Shown here: positions 1 to 8,900 of the stretch, one piece after another
How positions within the stretch are numbered: position 1 is the stretch's first letter
How the letters are laid out: every line of letters starts with the position of its first letter
NCBI GenBank assembly: GCA_030748495.1
Contig: JASMLX010000004.1
Span: 1-64,000, forward strand
DNA from: Candidatus Poribacteria bacterium
GTDB lineage: Bacteria; Poribacteria; WGA-4E; UBA9662
DNA: 64,000 bases
Direction of reading: 5' to 3'
Notes under the pieces: generated by a model
What the model saw: the letters and a program-made list of their open reading frames with translations, nothing else
Database searches by the model: none
What the model was told of the DNA's origin: nothing
Position numbers and translations under genes: made by a program

Positions 1-2
1 GC

Positions 3-638
3 TCCTACGATTTAACGATCAATTTAACATTTGAAACAATGGTAGGTCATCCAAACGTTTTCGAAATTTCCAGTATACTAAATATTGACGCCGAACTTAA
101 GAATCAGACGTACAATTTAGTACAACTTCTGATTGATTCCTTGCAATTGAGTCTTGGGGATGGGATGGCCGCTGTCCCTGCAGAGTCGCCCGCGCGATTC
201 GACGTCGGTTTAAACTGGCGAGTCGAGACCGAATGGAAGACAAAAGAGCTATCAAAAGAAAAATGGTGGGAAGTTAAAGAGCAGCTTGGGAATCAATTTA
301 CGGTTTCATGGCAGCCAGCGGAGGACGGGTTGGAAGACTATGTTGCCTGGGTGGGTGCATGTAGGCTACTTGTTTCGACAGTGGGTTTGGGGTGCCATCT
401 TGCGATGCTTTTTGGGCGACGCCTATTGATGCTGTCTGGGCCAACCGATTTTTCAGAAATCCATACATATCCAATGGGCAAGGTTCTGTATCCTCCAAAT
501 GATTGTGCCGTACGACCCTGTTATCGTAAGATTGGCGATGAGCGCTGCGATTGCATGTTGCATTTTCAAGCTGGCGATATTGCCTGTGAGATCAGGAGCT
601 TGATGGAGCGTGAGATCTTTCATCAAAATATTCTTTGA
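3..638 (+). CDS. Glycosyltransferase family 9 (heptosyltransferase-like), 3' part
   Basis: The reading frame is open to the left edge of the window, so this is the C-terminal part of a longer gene. The first in-frame ATG is at 39, but upstream codons read YDLTINLTFE, which resembles the middle of a GT9 protein. The motifs GLNWRVETEWKTK and WVGACRLLVSTVGLGCHLA match the donor-binding half of ADP-heptose:LPS heptosyltransferase-like enzymes (sugar-phosphate binding followed by the SVDTGxxHLA-type loop). The tail carries several Cys (CAVRPCYR, CDC). The family transfers sugars to cell-surface glycans or protein substrates. It ends 21 bases before the radical SAM gene on the same strand, so the two are probably co-transcribed. 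The family call is fairly secure; the acceptor is unknown. Confidence 0.72.
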   Translation, partial: SYDLTINLTFETMVGHPNVFEISSILNIDAELKNQTYNLVQLLIDSLQLSLGDGMAAVPAESPARFDVGLNWRVETEWKTKELSKEKWWEVKEQLGNQFTVSWQPAEDGLEDYVAWVGACRLLVSTVGLGCHLAMLFGRRLLMLSGPTDFSEIHTYPMGKVLYPPNDCAVRPCYRKIGDERCDCMLHFQAGDIACEIRSLMEREIFHQNIL

Positions 639-659
639 TGACTTAAAGAAGGTTGTGAG

Positions 660-1853
660 ATGACACGTACCGAAAATACCAACGAACTTGCGAAATTGCG
701 GCAAGCCAGATATCTCGATTTTCGCGAATTCAAACGCAATTTGACGCTAGATGAACTTGCCACACTATCAGCGAAACGCTTGTTATTTGTTTATCCCGTT
801 GTTGGACAAAACGAATTTGAGTTGGTAGATCATCCAATATCGCAACGCATTCTAATGGCAGTGGCAAAGGAGCTTGGTTGCTGCGTGGAGTGGGAAGTGG
901 CACGGATTAGCGAAGAAGAGTTCGATTTTTACCCGCAAGAGTCATCGGCGGCAGAATATGTAATTCTTCATCCTATGATTAGTAGTCTAGATCGGATAGC
1001 GGATTTAGTCTCGCAGTACCGAAAACGTATGTGCAAGGCCGAGATAGTGGTCCAAACCTCGGATCAGAATCAGCACGAAAAGTTGATAGGGGGTCCGCGA
1101 GGAGCGGAAATCGCTGAGAAATTATTGGAGGAAATCGCTGAGATTGACACTGTGCTGTTAGGCTTCGCTGAGTATCCATTGATAATGAATCTGCTTGGAA
1201 AACGCACGACTACTACATTTCGAAGGGAGGGCCGTGGCAATTATCCCGGCTTCCTTTTTCGATTCGATAGCTTACCAGATGCTGCTATCATTAATGACTC
1301 GGACAGTCAGCAAGTGGCTCTCAGAGTGCAGCGGTCACGGGGCTGTCTTTCGCCATGCACTTATTGTATTGAGGGGCAGGCCAACCGCAGCGTCGATGGT
1401 GAACGACCATGGGAGGGCATTCCCATAGAGGAATTTGTTGGTCGTCTGGCTAAATATGAGCAACGCGGTTTCTTTTTCGTCAATATCAATGATTCTAGTT
1501 TCGAGGACCCCGGTAAAAGGGGTTTGCGTGACCTGCATCGATTTTGCGATCTATTAATCCAACGTAACATTCGTCTATCCTACAAGATTCACCTGCGAGC
1601 AGAGAATGCACCTAAGGTAAATTCGAACGATTTGGCACGCTGGAAGCAGGCAGGTATTGATGTGATCGTATGTGGCTTGGAATCTGGTAGTCAGGTCGAA
1701 TTAGATCTATATCGGAAGATAGCTACCAAAAAGGTATCCGGAGATGCATTCCGTCATCTTGAAGAGACGGATCAATTCTGCACAATATTGGGTTATATGA
1801 TGTTTAGTCCCATAAGCAAATTTCAGATTTGGTGGGTATGGATGCATCCGTAG
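660..1853 (+). pseudogene. Radical SAM protein, truncated at the 3' end
   Basis: The protein has an N-terminal region resembling a cobalamin-binding-like alpha/beta domain (about residues 35-190). A radical SAM core follows, with the [4Fe-4S] motif CLSPCTYC at C229, C233 and C236. Downstream strands (FFFVNINDSSFEDP, VIVCGLESGSQ) fit the SAM barrel. Members usually continue for 50-150 residues after the final GYMMF-type strand. Here the frame leaves the family pattern immediately after GYMMFSPIS and stops at 1851-1853. The start ATG at 660 follows GGTTGTGAG. Because the barrel end is missing, the gene is probably broken, or the protein is an unusual short variant. The substrate is unknown; the GT9 neighbour suggests surface glycan or peptide modification. 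Confidence 0.7.
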
Positions 1854-1945
1854 TTGAGCCAAAAGCCCAACCAACCAAAGAAACACCTCGTGTTTGGGGA
1901 TGGTTACAAAGGATCAGCAAAAAACATCGTCAGGAGGGAATCTAG
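1826..1945 (+). pseudogene. C-terminal coding remnant of an unidentified gene
   Basis: Starting within the radical SAM 3' end, a different frame gives about 39 residues (DLVGMDASVVEPKAQPTKE... ending KKHRQEGI) with protein-like composition and a stop at 1943-1945. There is an in-frame stop at 1805-1807 and no start codon with a leader. It reads as the tail of another gene joined to the truncated radical SAM gene by a deletion or recombination around 1805-1826. No family could be assigned. Confidence 0.4.
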
Positions 1946-1948
1946 GTT

Positions 1949-3025
1949 TTGTTGAAAACCTTGTTTGTCAAAGTCTTTTCGAACTGGATCTCAATTCAAA
2001 TCCCGAATCGAAAAATCGTAGTCAGCTTCCAAATTACCACTTATATCCTGTTTCTCAGCTTATTGGTCGGCTATGCTGTAATCCTTCCTTCTCCAATAGA
2101 AGCTGGCATACACGAAAATGCAGGAACACGTGCCATGACATTCCTGAAAATAGGGGTTGGAGCAGAAGGTATTAGCATGGGTGAGTCTCAAGTTGCACAC
2201 ACTGATGATCTGTATGCGACTTTTTGGAATCCAGCGGGACTGGCCAGCGTCCGCCAATCTCAGTTTGCCTTTATGCACAATGAATGGTTTGGTGATATCA
2301 ATCATGAATATATTGGCTTTGCTCAACCGTTGGGGGATTTAGGGGCTGTGGCAGGGAGTTTGATCTATCTAAGTTATGGTGAGCTAATCGGCAGAGACGA
2401 AAACGGGAATGAAACTAAACCCTTTCACCCTTACGATCTAGCCTTAATACTCTCAATGGCACGGAAATTTGGTTCTCTATCTGTCGGCGGGAATATAAAA
2501 TGGGTTAGAGAAAAGATTCTCAGTGGAAATGAAGCTGAACAGCTACGAAGCTCAACGGAGGCGACTTCAGCCCAGGCGGCTGAAGCCAATGCTTTAGCAC
2601 TGGATATTGGTGGACTGTATACCTTCCCAGGTAGTAACGGTGAAGATGGACCTTTCTCGATAGGCCTCAACTTGCAGCACCTGGGTCGAACTCGCTTTAT
2701 TGAGGAATCGTTTCTACTTCCCGTTAATTTGAAAGTCGGCGTTGCCTACGAAATGTTAAAAGACGCTGCTGTGATTGTCGCTGATCTCAACCGTCCCTCA
2801 GACAATAACATCAGTCTGGGAATTGGTTTGGCCTTCACTGCTCTAAAATGGTTCCATGTTCGGTCAGGATATAAATATATAATCGGTGGAAATGACTTAG
2901 GCGCGGTTTCTGGTGTAACGGCCGGTCTTGGGGCTAGTGCAGGCAATTTCCAGATTGATTATGCCTTCATCTTTATGGGGCAATTTGGCCCAACTCACCG
3001 CTTCTCTCTTCTGGCTAGATTCTAG
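1949..3025 (+). CDS. PorV/PorQ-type outer-membrane beta-barrel protein (UPF0164-like)
   Basis: This resembles UPF0164/PorV proteins, which are 14-stranded FadL-like outer-membrane barrels. In Bacteroidetes PorV works with the type IX secretion system. Visible hallmarks are GTRAMTFLKIGVGAEGISMGESQVAHTDDLYATFWNPAGLA-like segments after the leader (the family start GTSAAxFLKIGxGARAxAMGxA...WNPAGLA), alternating strand patterns through the rest, and a C-terminal aromatic-ending strand (FSLLARF). The leader is long: a hydrophobic segment at about residues 28-48 ends near SPIEAG. The start is TTG at 1949 or 1952, with AGGAGG at 1932-1937. It converges on the minus-strand vWA gene with 11 bases between the stops. 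No other type IX secretion component is visible in the window. Confidence 0.78.
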   Translation: MLKTLFVKVFSNWISIQIPNRKIVVSFQITTYILFLSLLVGYAVILPSPIEAGIHENAGTRAMTFLKIGVGAEGISMGESQVAHTDDLYATFWNPAGLASVRQSQFAFMHNEWFGDINHEYIGFAQPLGDLGAVAGSLIYLSYGELIGRDENGNETKPFHPYDLALILSMARKFGSLSVGGNIKWVREKILSGNEAEQLRSSTEATSAQAAEANALALDIGGLYTFPGSNGEDGPFSIGLNLQHLGRTRFIEESFLLPVNLKVGVAYEMLKDAAVIVADLNRPSDNNISLGIGLAFTALKWFHVRSGYKYIIGGNDLGAVSGVTAGLGASAGNFQIDYAFIFMGQFGPTHRFSLLARF

Positions 3026-3036
3026 TTGGATAGGAT

Positions 3037-6000
3037 CTAATCTGTCTCTCTCAATCTGTCTATTGCCGCCAAAACCTCGTCGATGTCTGTCAATGCTGTT
3101 TGCTCTTTCTTTGCTGTTTGCTCTTTCTTTGCTTCCCTTTGGCGAGACGCAGACACTTCTGATTCCGATGTTTGAGTTGGATGGTTTGATGAACGACGCT
3201 GATCTGCTCTGCTACGATGACGGCGGGTCGGTCTCGATCGGAGTTCTGTCTGATCCGAAATAACCGGATTTCTTGCTAATTGATCTGAATTATCCTCACT
3301 AATAGCCTCTATTTGGTGAAGTAAATTCTGTAGTTCTTCATCTGCCACGTCATCAGGTTGAGTCTCTGCTTTGGTCTGTTGATCTGGGGCCGATTTAACT
3401 GGTTCTAATCCTTCCGCCGGTTCATTATCTAATTGAGCCTCTATTTGGTTAGCATCTGCAACTGGCGCCGATGTCACATCAGCTAGGTTCAGTTGATCGG
3501 TTACCTCGTTCTCGAGTTGATCTGGGCCAGACTCAATCGGATTGGCTAATGGTTCACTCTCAGAATTCGGTTCTTTAAACTCCTCATCTACTGAAGAGGC
3601 ATCAGCATCCACCTGTAATTCCGGCCATTCTTCCACTAAATCGTGAAACTCTTCCTCGGCCGGAGGTGCTTCTGGAGATGTCTCAGCGGATGGTTCCTCC
3701 GTGTCAGCGAGTAAAGCCGCCAGTGGATCGTTGTCATCATCTGATATCATATCCATAATCGAATCCAATGATGAATCATCACCATTATCATTCTCGTCGA
3801 GAGGTGATCCCTGGGGCAATATCTCTGCGGTGGTGTTCGTATCTTCATCTTGTTCAGCTGGCACTGGATCTAAGGATAAGCCATCTCCTAACGCCGTCGT
3901 GCCTAATGATAAATCATCCGCAGGAGCAGAAGTCTGAGCGGATATTTCCACCGGTTCAGGCTCGTCAGTTGGATGATCTAAATCAATTTGATCCACTAAA
4001 TCGGCTTCCTGATTCAATTTCTCTCCGGGTACTTCTAAATCGGAAGTTTCTGTCTCTATTTTCTCGATTGGGTCTAAGTCACCTAATAGCGAGGATTCTG
4101 ATTCTTGATCAGCGGTTGGATCTATCAATTCCAATAAATTGGTGTTTTCATTGTCTATTTTTTCCTCTAACCTAGCTTCGAGAGCCAAATCATGTTCCAC
4201 CGGGCCTATATTATCGTCTTCGCTTGCATCATTAGAATCTAGAACCGGCTCCCGGCTTGCTAAGAGGTCTTTCAGAGCCTCGGCCTGAGACTGACTGGTA
4301 ATTAGGTCGTTAATCCCATTCTCATTAGATTCAGATTCTAGCTTCAAGGAATCTTCTTGGTTGGGTAATTCTTCCAATTCAGTTGTCTCGGGTACTTCGT
4401 CAGTCAAATCTTCTTCAGTTGCTTCCAAATCAGAACTTAAGGTATTCGTGGCGCTGGTCAACTTGTCCGGGTCGGATTCCCTATCCTTTGCATCTATTGA
4501 AGTGGTTGGTGACTCGCTAATAGAGACTGCGTCTAATCTATCGGTCGATAAAGCTTCTTGGTCATCATTCGTATCGGAAAGCGATAGTCTCTCTTCTTCT
4601 ACATCTGAATTATCTAAACCCAAATCAAGATTATCGAAGTCAATGTCATCTAAATGATCAAAGTCATCTTCGTCATCTGGACCTAAAATCAAGTCAATGT
4701 CATCATCCGCAAAATCACTTGAGTCGCTGAGGTCGTCTCTGACTTCGGCACTATCGCTCGATTCTTGCCAAATTTCATTAGCTTCATTATCCTCATTATC
4801 TTCTTCGAGATCGTCAAAGATATCTTCTTCGTCATCTTCGCTGGATGTTTGTATTAGCTGTAAGATGTCGTCGTAACCAACTAGATCTTCTAGTTCTTCT
4901 TCCAAATCAGCTTCCATGATAGCTTCATCAGCTTCAGTGTTAATGACTGATTCCATATTTTCAGTCAGTGTGGCAACCGTCTGAGCGTCATTTACTATGA
5001 ATTCTTCAACATCGCTCGGTGTTGCTATTTTCGGATCTAGAAAAGCGTCAGCCTGTTTTTCGCTTGTAGTCGTCGCATCGTCCTCTTTTAGCTCTAGATC
5101 TGCAAAATCATCCGACATAAAGAATTCCGCATTATCTTGTTCTCTTTGTCTCATTGCTCCCAATACCATCACCCCGCCAGTTGTCATCGTGCCAACGACC
5201 AATAAGACAGCCAACATAAGTGGAAGTAGATTGGGTTTAGCAGAAGGCACAACTTCCACAAGCCGACGAGGAGGTGTTACTACATAAGCGGCGCTAGGGT
5301 CGATAGTAATGTAATAATCGCCATTTTCTAGTGGGGTGTAGACTGCACTAAACGATGGCGTAAGGGTTGAAGGATCTGAGGTTAATTGAAGTTGTTGATC
5401 GGTGTTATCTGGTAATCTAATCGTGGCGTAGAGTACATCTAAGTGCATCGCTATACCCGCCGACTCAAACGACTTTCCAGCCTGTACCCGCAGTTCAATC
5501 GGCCATTGCTTCTCTTCTGGTTTTTCAAAAACCAGCTCTGGCAGATTTACTTTATCGTTAATCTGGGCGCTTATAACCTGCGAAACTTGGTCTAAGTTTT
5601 GAAACATTACCTTCCAATTTCCCAACGGCGGATTTGGAATCGTATAGAGCTTGAAGTTTTTCGACTCTGCATAATGGTAAACAAACTCCCCCAAAGCATC
5701 TCTAACTTCGAGGGCTGGTAGTTCTTCACCAGATTTAAACAGATACTGGACTTGGATTTCCTCAATTCGAGGATCGTACACTAAAAAACTCGAGGTGCCA
5801 AATGGTTGGAGTTTGGTGACAGTTTGTGCCACAGAAACTGTATAACCATGCATCTGGTTCAATAGTTGCGAAACACGGGTTAACAGTTCTACTGGAGTTT
5901 GTAGATTTTCCAATTCTTTCAGAGAGATAGCTTTAATTATGGTACTACTGCGTTCTGGAAAATCAAGTTGTTCGATACGATGGGCCAAAACGATTAATCC

Positions 6001-6396
6001 TGTGCGGTTCAGTGGATCTTTATACTGAGTTGGATTATCGAGCCGATCCAAAAGGTATTGGAGGCCCTCTTTAGTGTCAAGATCCGAATTACGCTTAGAG
6101 GAATTGTCAAGATTTTTCTTCAACTGGTCTTTTTGGGAGAAATGACCGGTTAGAATCTTCTTGTTAACCAGTGGCTGGGAGGGGTTCGACAAATTAATAA
6201 TCTCCAATCCATCACCCACCTGAAGTTGGTCAATTGCCAATGGTACCGATTCCCAACGATATCCATCCGGGTCTATTTTGTGTACTGCTTCCGAGTTGTC
6301 AATGGCCAAAATCAGATGAATTTTACTCTGGACAGGGAGGGAAGCCAAGAACAGGAGTATTAGGAAGATTTTAACACGTCGCCATTTCCAGCACAT
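3037..6396 (-). CDS. vWA-like single-pass membrane protein with very long acidic tail
   Basis: A signal peptide (residues 1-24) leads into a vWA-like domain: ILAIDNSEAVHKIDPDGYRWES, then a VGDGLEIINLSN strand. The MIDAS DxSxS motif is degenerate (DNSEA), so metal-dependent ligand binding may be lost. A beta-rich region follows and ends before one transmembrane helix at about residues 395-418 (LPLMLAVLLVVGTMTTGGVMV). The remaining roughly 700 residues are predicted cytosolic, low-complexity and extremely rich in Asp and Glu, with a short basic patch near the C-terminus (RPTRRHRSR) and a duplicated KKEQTA. A start ATG at 6396 fits a leader. It lies 49 bases downstream of the 6446-6919 gene and is probably in the same transcript. 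The function is unknown; a surface sensor or scaffold is possible. Confidence 0.65.
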   Translation of the reverse strand: MCWKWRRVKIFLILLFLASLPVQSKIHLILAIDNSEAVHKIDPDGYRWESVPLAIDQLQVGDGLEIINLSNPSQPLVNKKILTGHFSQKDQLKKNLDNSSKRNSDLDTKEGLQYLLDRLDNPTQYKDPLNRTGLIVLAHRIEQLDFPERSSTIIKAISLKELENLQTPVELLTRVSQLLNQMHGYTVSVAQTVTKLQPFGTSSFLVYDPRIEEIQVQYLFKSGEELPALEVRDALGEFVYHYAESKNFKLYTIPNPPLGNWKVMFQNLDQVSQVISAQINDKVNLPELVFEKPEEKQWPIELRVQAGKSFESAGIAMHLDVLYATIRLPDNTDQQLQLTSDPSTLTPSFSAVYTPLENGDYYITIDPSAAYVVTPPRRLVEVVPSAKPNLLPLMLAVLLVVGTMTTGGVMVLGAMRQREQDNAEFFMSDDFADLELKEDDATTTSEKQADAFLDPKIATPSDVEEFIVNDAQTVATLTENMESVINTEADEAIMEADLEEELEDLVGYDDILQLIQTSSEDDEEDIFDDLEEDNEDNEANEIWQESSDSAEVRDDLSDSSDFADDDIDLILGPDDEDDFDHLDDIDFDNLDLGLDNSDVEEERLSLSDTNDDQEALSTDRLDAVSISESPTTSIDAKDRESDPDKLTSATNTLSSDLEATEEDLTDEVPETTELEELPNQEDSLKLESESNENGINDLITSQSQAEALKDLLASREPVLDSNDASEDDNIGPVEHDLALEARLEEKIDNENTNLLELIDPTADQESESSLLGDLDPIEKIETETSDLEVPGEKLNQEADLVDQIDLDHPTDEPEPVEISAQTSAPADDLSLGTTALGDGLSLDPVPAEQDEDTNTTAEILPQGSPLDENDNGDDSSLDSIMDMISDDDNDPLAALLADTEEPSAETSPEAPPAEEEFHDLVEEWPELQVDADASSVDEEFKEPNSESEPLANPIESGPDQLENEVTDQLNLADVTSAPVADANQIEAQLDNEPAEGLEPVKSAPDQQTKAETQPDDVADEELQNLLHQIEAISEDNSDQLARNPVISDQTELRSRPTRRHRSRADQRRSSNHPTQTSESEVSASRQREAKKEQTAKKEQTALTDIDEVLAAIDRLRETD
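3095..3130 (-). repeat. Exact 18-bp tandem duplication
   Basis: Two perfect copies of GCTGTTTGCTCTTTCTTT (3095-3112 and 3113-3130, plus-strand reading) sit in frame in the acidic-tail gene. They encode KKEQTA twice near its C-terminus. The absence of any substitution suggests recent slippage. Confidence 0.9.
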
Positions 6397-6445
6397 ATGT
6401 GTATAGGATACCCTTTAAACTTGGAGAGGTGTAGCGTTATAGATA

Positions 6446-6919
6446 TTACGAGTCAATTGCCAATTGGGCTTCAATCTTCGCCAAAATCCGGTTCGCAATT
6501 GCAAGCGTCGTTTCAATCTCGATTTGCCTACCTGACTCGGCTACCAAGGCCAACACATTTTCCCGGATCAATAGGATATTCTGCTCGGTTCGCCAGACAC
6601 GATCTGCCATCAGTAAGTCGGGAACCGGTTGATAAACCGATTGGCGAACCCCATTGATAAACCGTTGTCGTGACGACAGCCGATTCCGAGATTCCTCACC
6701 GACGCGTATAGCCTCAGTTAGAGAAGTAAAGTACCAGTAATTGAGCGACAAATTTTGGGCACATGTTTGATGTAGCCACCATCGGTCTCTCCAACCCAAA
6801 TCGCATTCACTCGGTCGAGGCGAAATTGGTGATAATAATGGCTGCGAAGAAGAAAGGTAGGGATCGTATGGTGAAAGGTCGGCCACATCCAACCGGATCT
6901 GTTCAAGAGTCATGAGCAT
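6446..6919 (-). CDS. Hypothetical protein, 157 aa
   Basis: I do not recognise a family. The protein starts MLMTLEQIRLDVADL and is rich in Trp, Tyr and Arg in the middle (CDLGWRDRWWLHQTC). It ends in a helical segment predicted to be amphipathic (about residues 105-157, with heptad-like spacing of Ile, Leu and Ala). There is no signal peptide or membrane segment. Its stop is 49 bases before the start of the vWA membrane protein on the same strand, so it is likely a cytosolic partner in the same operon. It could interact with the long cytosolic tail of its neighbour; that is inference. Confidence 0.55.
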   Translation of the reverse strand: MLMTLEQIRLDVADLSPYDPYLSSSQPLLSPISPRPSECDLGWRDRWWLHQTCAQNLSLNYWYFTSLTEAIRVGEESRNRLSSRQRFINGVRQSVYQPVPDLLMADRVWRTEQNILLIRENVLALVAESGRQIEIETTLAIANRILAKIEAQLAIDS

Positions 6920-7092
6920 GCCCCTTATTATTCCAACTTAGTTCTAAAGGAATTGACTTACCATAGTTCATTTTAGCATAGGTAACTAAATCCTTACCAA
7001 TCGAAAATAACAACCCTAGACTTCGTTTTTTGGTTGAACGAACGAAGCTTTAATGTTATTTTATACTGTGAATTTTCGCTAAGGCTTTTTTG

Positions 7093-7491
7093 ATGAAAAC
7101 GAAACCATACGATCATTATAAACCTGTCGCTGATCTGCCAGACGAAATCTCGCATAAGAAAAGAAAACCCAGGGCGATGGCCGTCGTCGACGACGGCAAT
7201 TGTACAGGGTGCAAAGTCTGCGTGCCATTTTGTCCTGTTGATTGCATTGAAGTAACACCAAAAGAAGAACATGCGTTTAGTTCACCGATCCCACCTGTTC
7301 GAGTTCGGTACAATGAGTGCATTGGATGTTCCATTTGCGCGAGAGTATGTACCAAATTGACCTGGGATGCCATCCATATGCTTTCCCTACAAAATTTTCA
7401 AGCGGCCTTTCCTGAAGTAGATATTTCCGACAATTTTATTTCGGCGACTGCGCTCAGTGGAAGTAGTGACACCGCCGTGATTGAGATCTAG
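7093..7491 (+). CDS. 2[4Fe-4S] ferredoxin-like protein
   Basis: Two ferredoxin cluster motifs are visible: CTGCKVCVPFCPVDC and CIGCSICARVC. The second lacks the usual Pro after the fourth Cys and continues TKLTWDAI. The N-terminal 35 residues are charged and the C-terminal 40 residues carry no cluster. The start could be TTG 7090 or ATG 7093; I prefer ATG. No catalytic subunit is adjacent; a four-helix membrane protein and a 53-residue membrane protein follow. Such ferredoxins pass electrons to or from redox enzymes, and the context suggests docking to a membrane partner. The partner is unknown. Confidence 0.85.
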   Translation: MKTKPYDHYKPVADLPDEISHKKRKPRAMAVVDDGNCTGCKVCVPFCPVDCIEVTPKEEHAFSSPIPPVRVRYNECIGCSICARVCTKLTWDAIHMLSLQNFQAAFPEVDISDNFISATALSGSSDTAVIEI

Positions 7492-7567
7492 CTACTCTTG
7501 CCGTTCAGTCCTCCTTGGCAAAGTATCGCAAGATCTTTAACGGCTAAGAGGATATCGTCGTTTTATC

Positions 7568-8056
7568 GTGTGGTTTTTCATGTATGCCTGTTATTTGCTA
7601 ACGGGCACTTCTTTTTTGTCTCTTCTTGTGACTGGCATTCAAGGCTACTTTCAATTTGACATTCTTGGACTCCCACATCTTCAGTTTGCCTTATTGACTT
7701 CTGTCGTTTATTTATTCACTGAAACTCTAATCATTTTCTTTTTTGTTGGTACAGGGGTCAGCGTCAAAGAATTTACTCAGATGTACTGTTTGCCGTCTGA
7801 CTATCATTATCGTTCTATTGCCATCAAGCGAGTAATTTACCCTCCTACACTATTGAACATAATATTGGTAATGGTGCTATTTGTCATCGGCGGTGGTGTT
7901 CACACCAAGGTCATTCCCACTTGGGTTCATGCTCTTCTCTTTTTCGTCGCTTGGTCACACTTTGGATGGACGATTGTCATCCAGCATCGCTGCTTTCGGG
8001 ATAATACCCAAATCTTCTATGATCTGGCAAAACTCGATTTGGAGTCAGAGATCTAG
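7568..8056 (+). CDS. Four-helix integral membrane protein, unknown family
   Basis: Four hydrophobic segments are visible (about residues 4-25, 38-62, 90-110 and 118-137), with almost no soluble domain. Helix 4 and its flanks are His-rich (VHTKV, WVHAL, WSHFG, QHR), reminiscent of haem- or quinone-binding membrane subunits such as those of cytochrome b or succinate dehydrogenase, though I cannot place it in such a family. The start is GTG 7568 or ATG 7580, preceded by AAGAGGA. It follows the ferredoxin by 76 bases and precedes a 53-residue membrane ORF by 6 bases. A small membrane redox module is plausible but unproven. Confidence 0.6.
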   Translation: MWFFMYACYLLTGTSFLSLLVTGIQGYFQFDILGLPHLQFALLTSVVYLFTETLIIFFFVGTGVSVKEFTQMYCLPSDYHYRSIAIKRVIYPPTLLNIILVMVLFVIGGGVHTKVIPTWVHALLFFVAWSHFGWTIVIQHRCFRDNTQIFYDLAKLDLESEI

Positions 8057-8062
8057 CCACAT

Positions 8063-8224
8063 ATGCTGTTTTACCTCAGCAAAGTGGTCCAAGCCAGCGG
8101 ACTTTTAGCTATTGCCATTGGATTTGTCACCAAGTTTCCACAAGTTATGGATATCAAACTATGGGGCATTGGGTTGCTGATCTTTATTTTTGGATGGGGC
8201 TTGGAACGATACTTTTTGCAGTAA
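8063..8224 (+). CDS. 53-residue two-helix membrane protein
   Basis: This is a short ORF beginning ATG 8063, six bases after the stop of the four-helix membrane protein, and ending TAA 8222-8224. It encodes MLFYLSKVVQASGLLAIAIG..., with two hydrophobic helices (about residues 2-20 and 31-47) and an aromatic/charged C-terminus (WGLERYFLQ). Tight spacing, the absence of overlap with other ORFs and a coherent hydrophobic pattern argue it is real. It may be a small subunit or a stabiliser of the neighbouring membrane protein. No family is recognised. Confidence 0.55.
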   Translation: MLFYLSKVVQASGLLAIAIGFVTKFPQVMDIKLWGIGLLIFIFGWGLERYFLQ

Positions 8225-8260
8225 CGGCAAAATTAACGAGTATCAATTTCTATTGCCGTT
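8223..8260 (+). terminator. Inverted repeat at the end of the ferredoxin/membrane operon
   Basis: AACGGCAA (8223-8230) pairs with TTGCCGTT (8253-8260), with further AATT/AATT pairing inside the loop. It starts at the stop codon of the 53-residue ORF. Only a weak T-run (TTC) follows, so it may be a transcript-end hairpin rather than a strong intrinsic terminator. Confidence 0.5.
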
Positions 8261-8600
8261 TTCAAATTCCTTAACCACGTTTGAGCACATTTCTAGCTTC
8301 ATGCCAACAACAAAATTGACTTTTTTCGTTATTTAGATCCACTTCTCCCCAAGCCTGTTTTCCTTTTTCTGGAATTAACTTTCTTCCTGCTTTCTAATTC
8401 TACACCCCATAAGCTCTCGTCAAATTGGCGAGTTATATGCGTGAGATTGATAAATTTGAGGATATATCTTCAGATTTTGTCGATTCCTAGCTGGTAGAGA
8501 TACGCTATCTTTAAGCGTTCCTTCAGACCTGAAAACAGGCCTTTATTAATGGTGCTCATATTTAGGACACGAGTTTGAGGTGTATTTTGTGCTGGCCTTA
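8261..8600. other. Non-coding stretch before the IS3 remnant
   Basis: About 340 bases of AT-rich sequence. Both strands are interrupted by stops and I see no protein-like frame. The left boundary of the decayed IS3-type element must lie near its right end, but no clear terminal inverted repeat could be fixed by eye. Confidence 0.4.
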
Positions 8601-8623
8601 TCACCTGATCTGATTGAGGCAAT

Positions 8624-8900
8624 ATGGGCAAAATACGCTGAAGTCACCGTTCAGCATTCAAGGCCAAAGTAGCATTCAAAGCGATGAAAAAGAGACGACC
8701 ATCGCTCAGTTATCCAGTGAGTACGGGCTTCATCCAAACTTGATCCATCAATGGAAGAGACGCATGATGCAGGAACTACCGGAAAAATTTTCAAACAAGA
8801 AAAGTAAACCCAAGCAGGAGACTCAAGAAATGGCATCCGAGCTTTAGCGCCAGATCGGTTAGTTGAAGGTCGACTGGCTTAAAAAAAATCTGAACCGCTA
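8624..8900 (+). pseudogene. Decayed IS3-family OrfA transposase
   Basis: ATG 8624 gives MGKIR, a stop, then SHRSAFKAKVAF in the same frame. The homology then shifts frame to TTIAQLSSEYGLHPNLIHQWKRRM and onward to QETQEMASEL, a stop and RQIG. This is the helix-turn-helix and leucine-zipper region of IS3-type OrfA. Two stops and one frameshift show it is dead. An A8 run (8881-8888) lies at the usual place for the programmed frameshift into OrfB. Confidence 0.85.

Noticed and set aside
4361-4657. Ser-rich plus-strand frame opposite the acidic-tail gene
   Set aside because: It is the antisense shadow of the Asp/Glu-rich repeats; no leader, domain or ribosome site.
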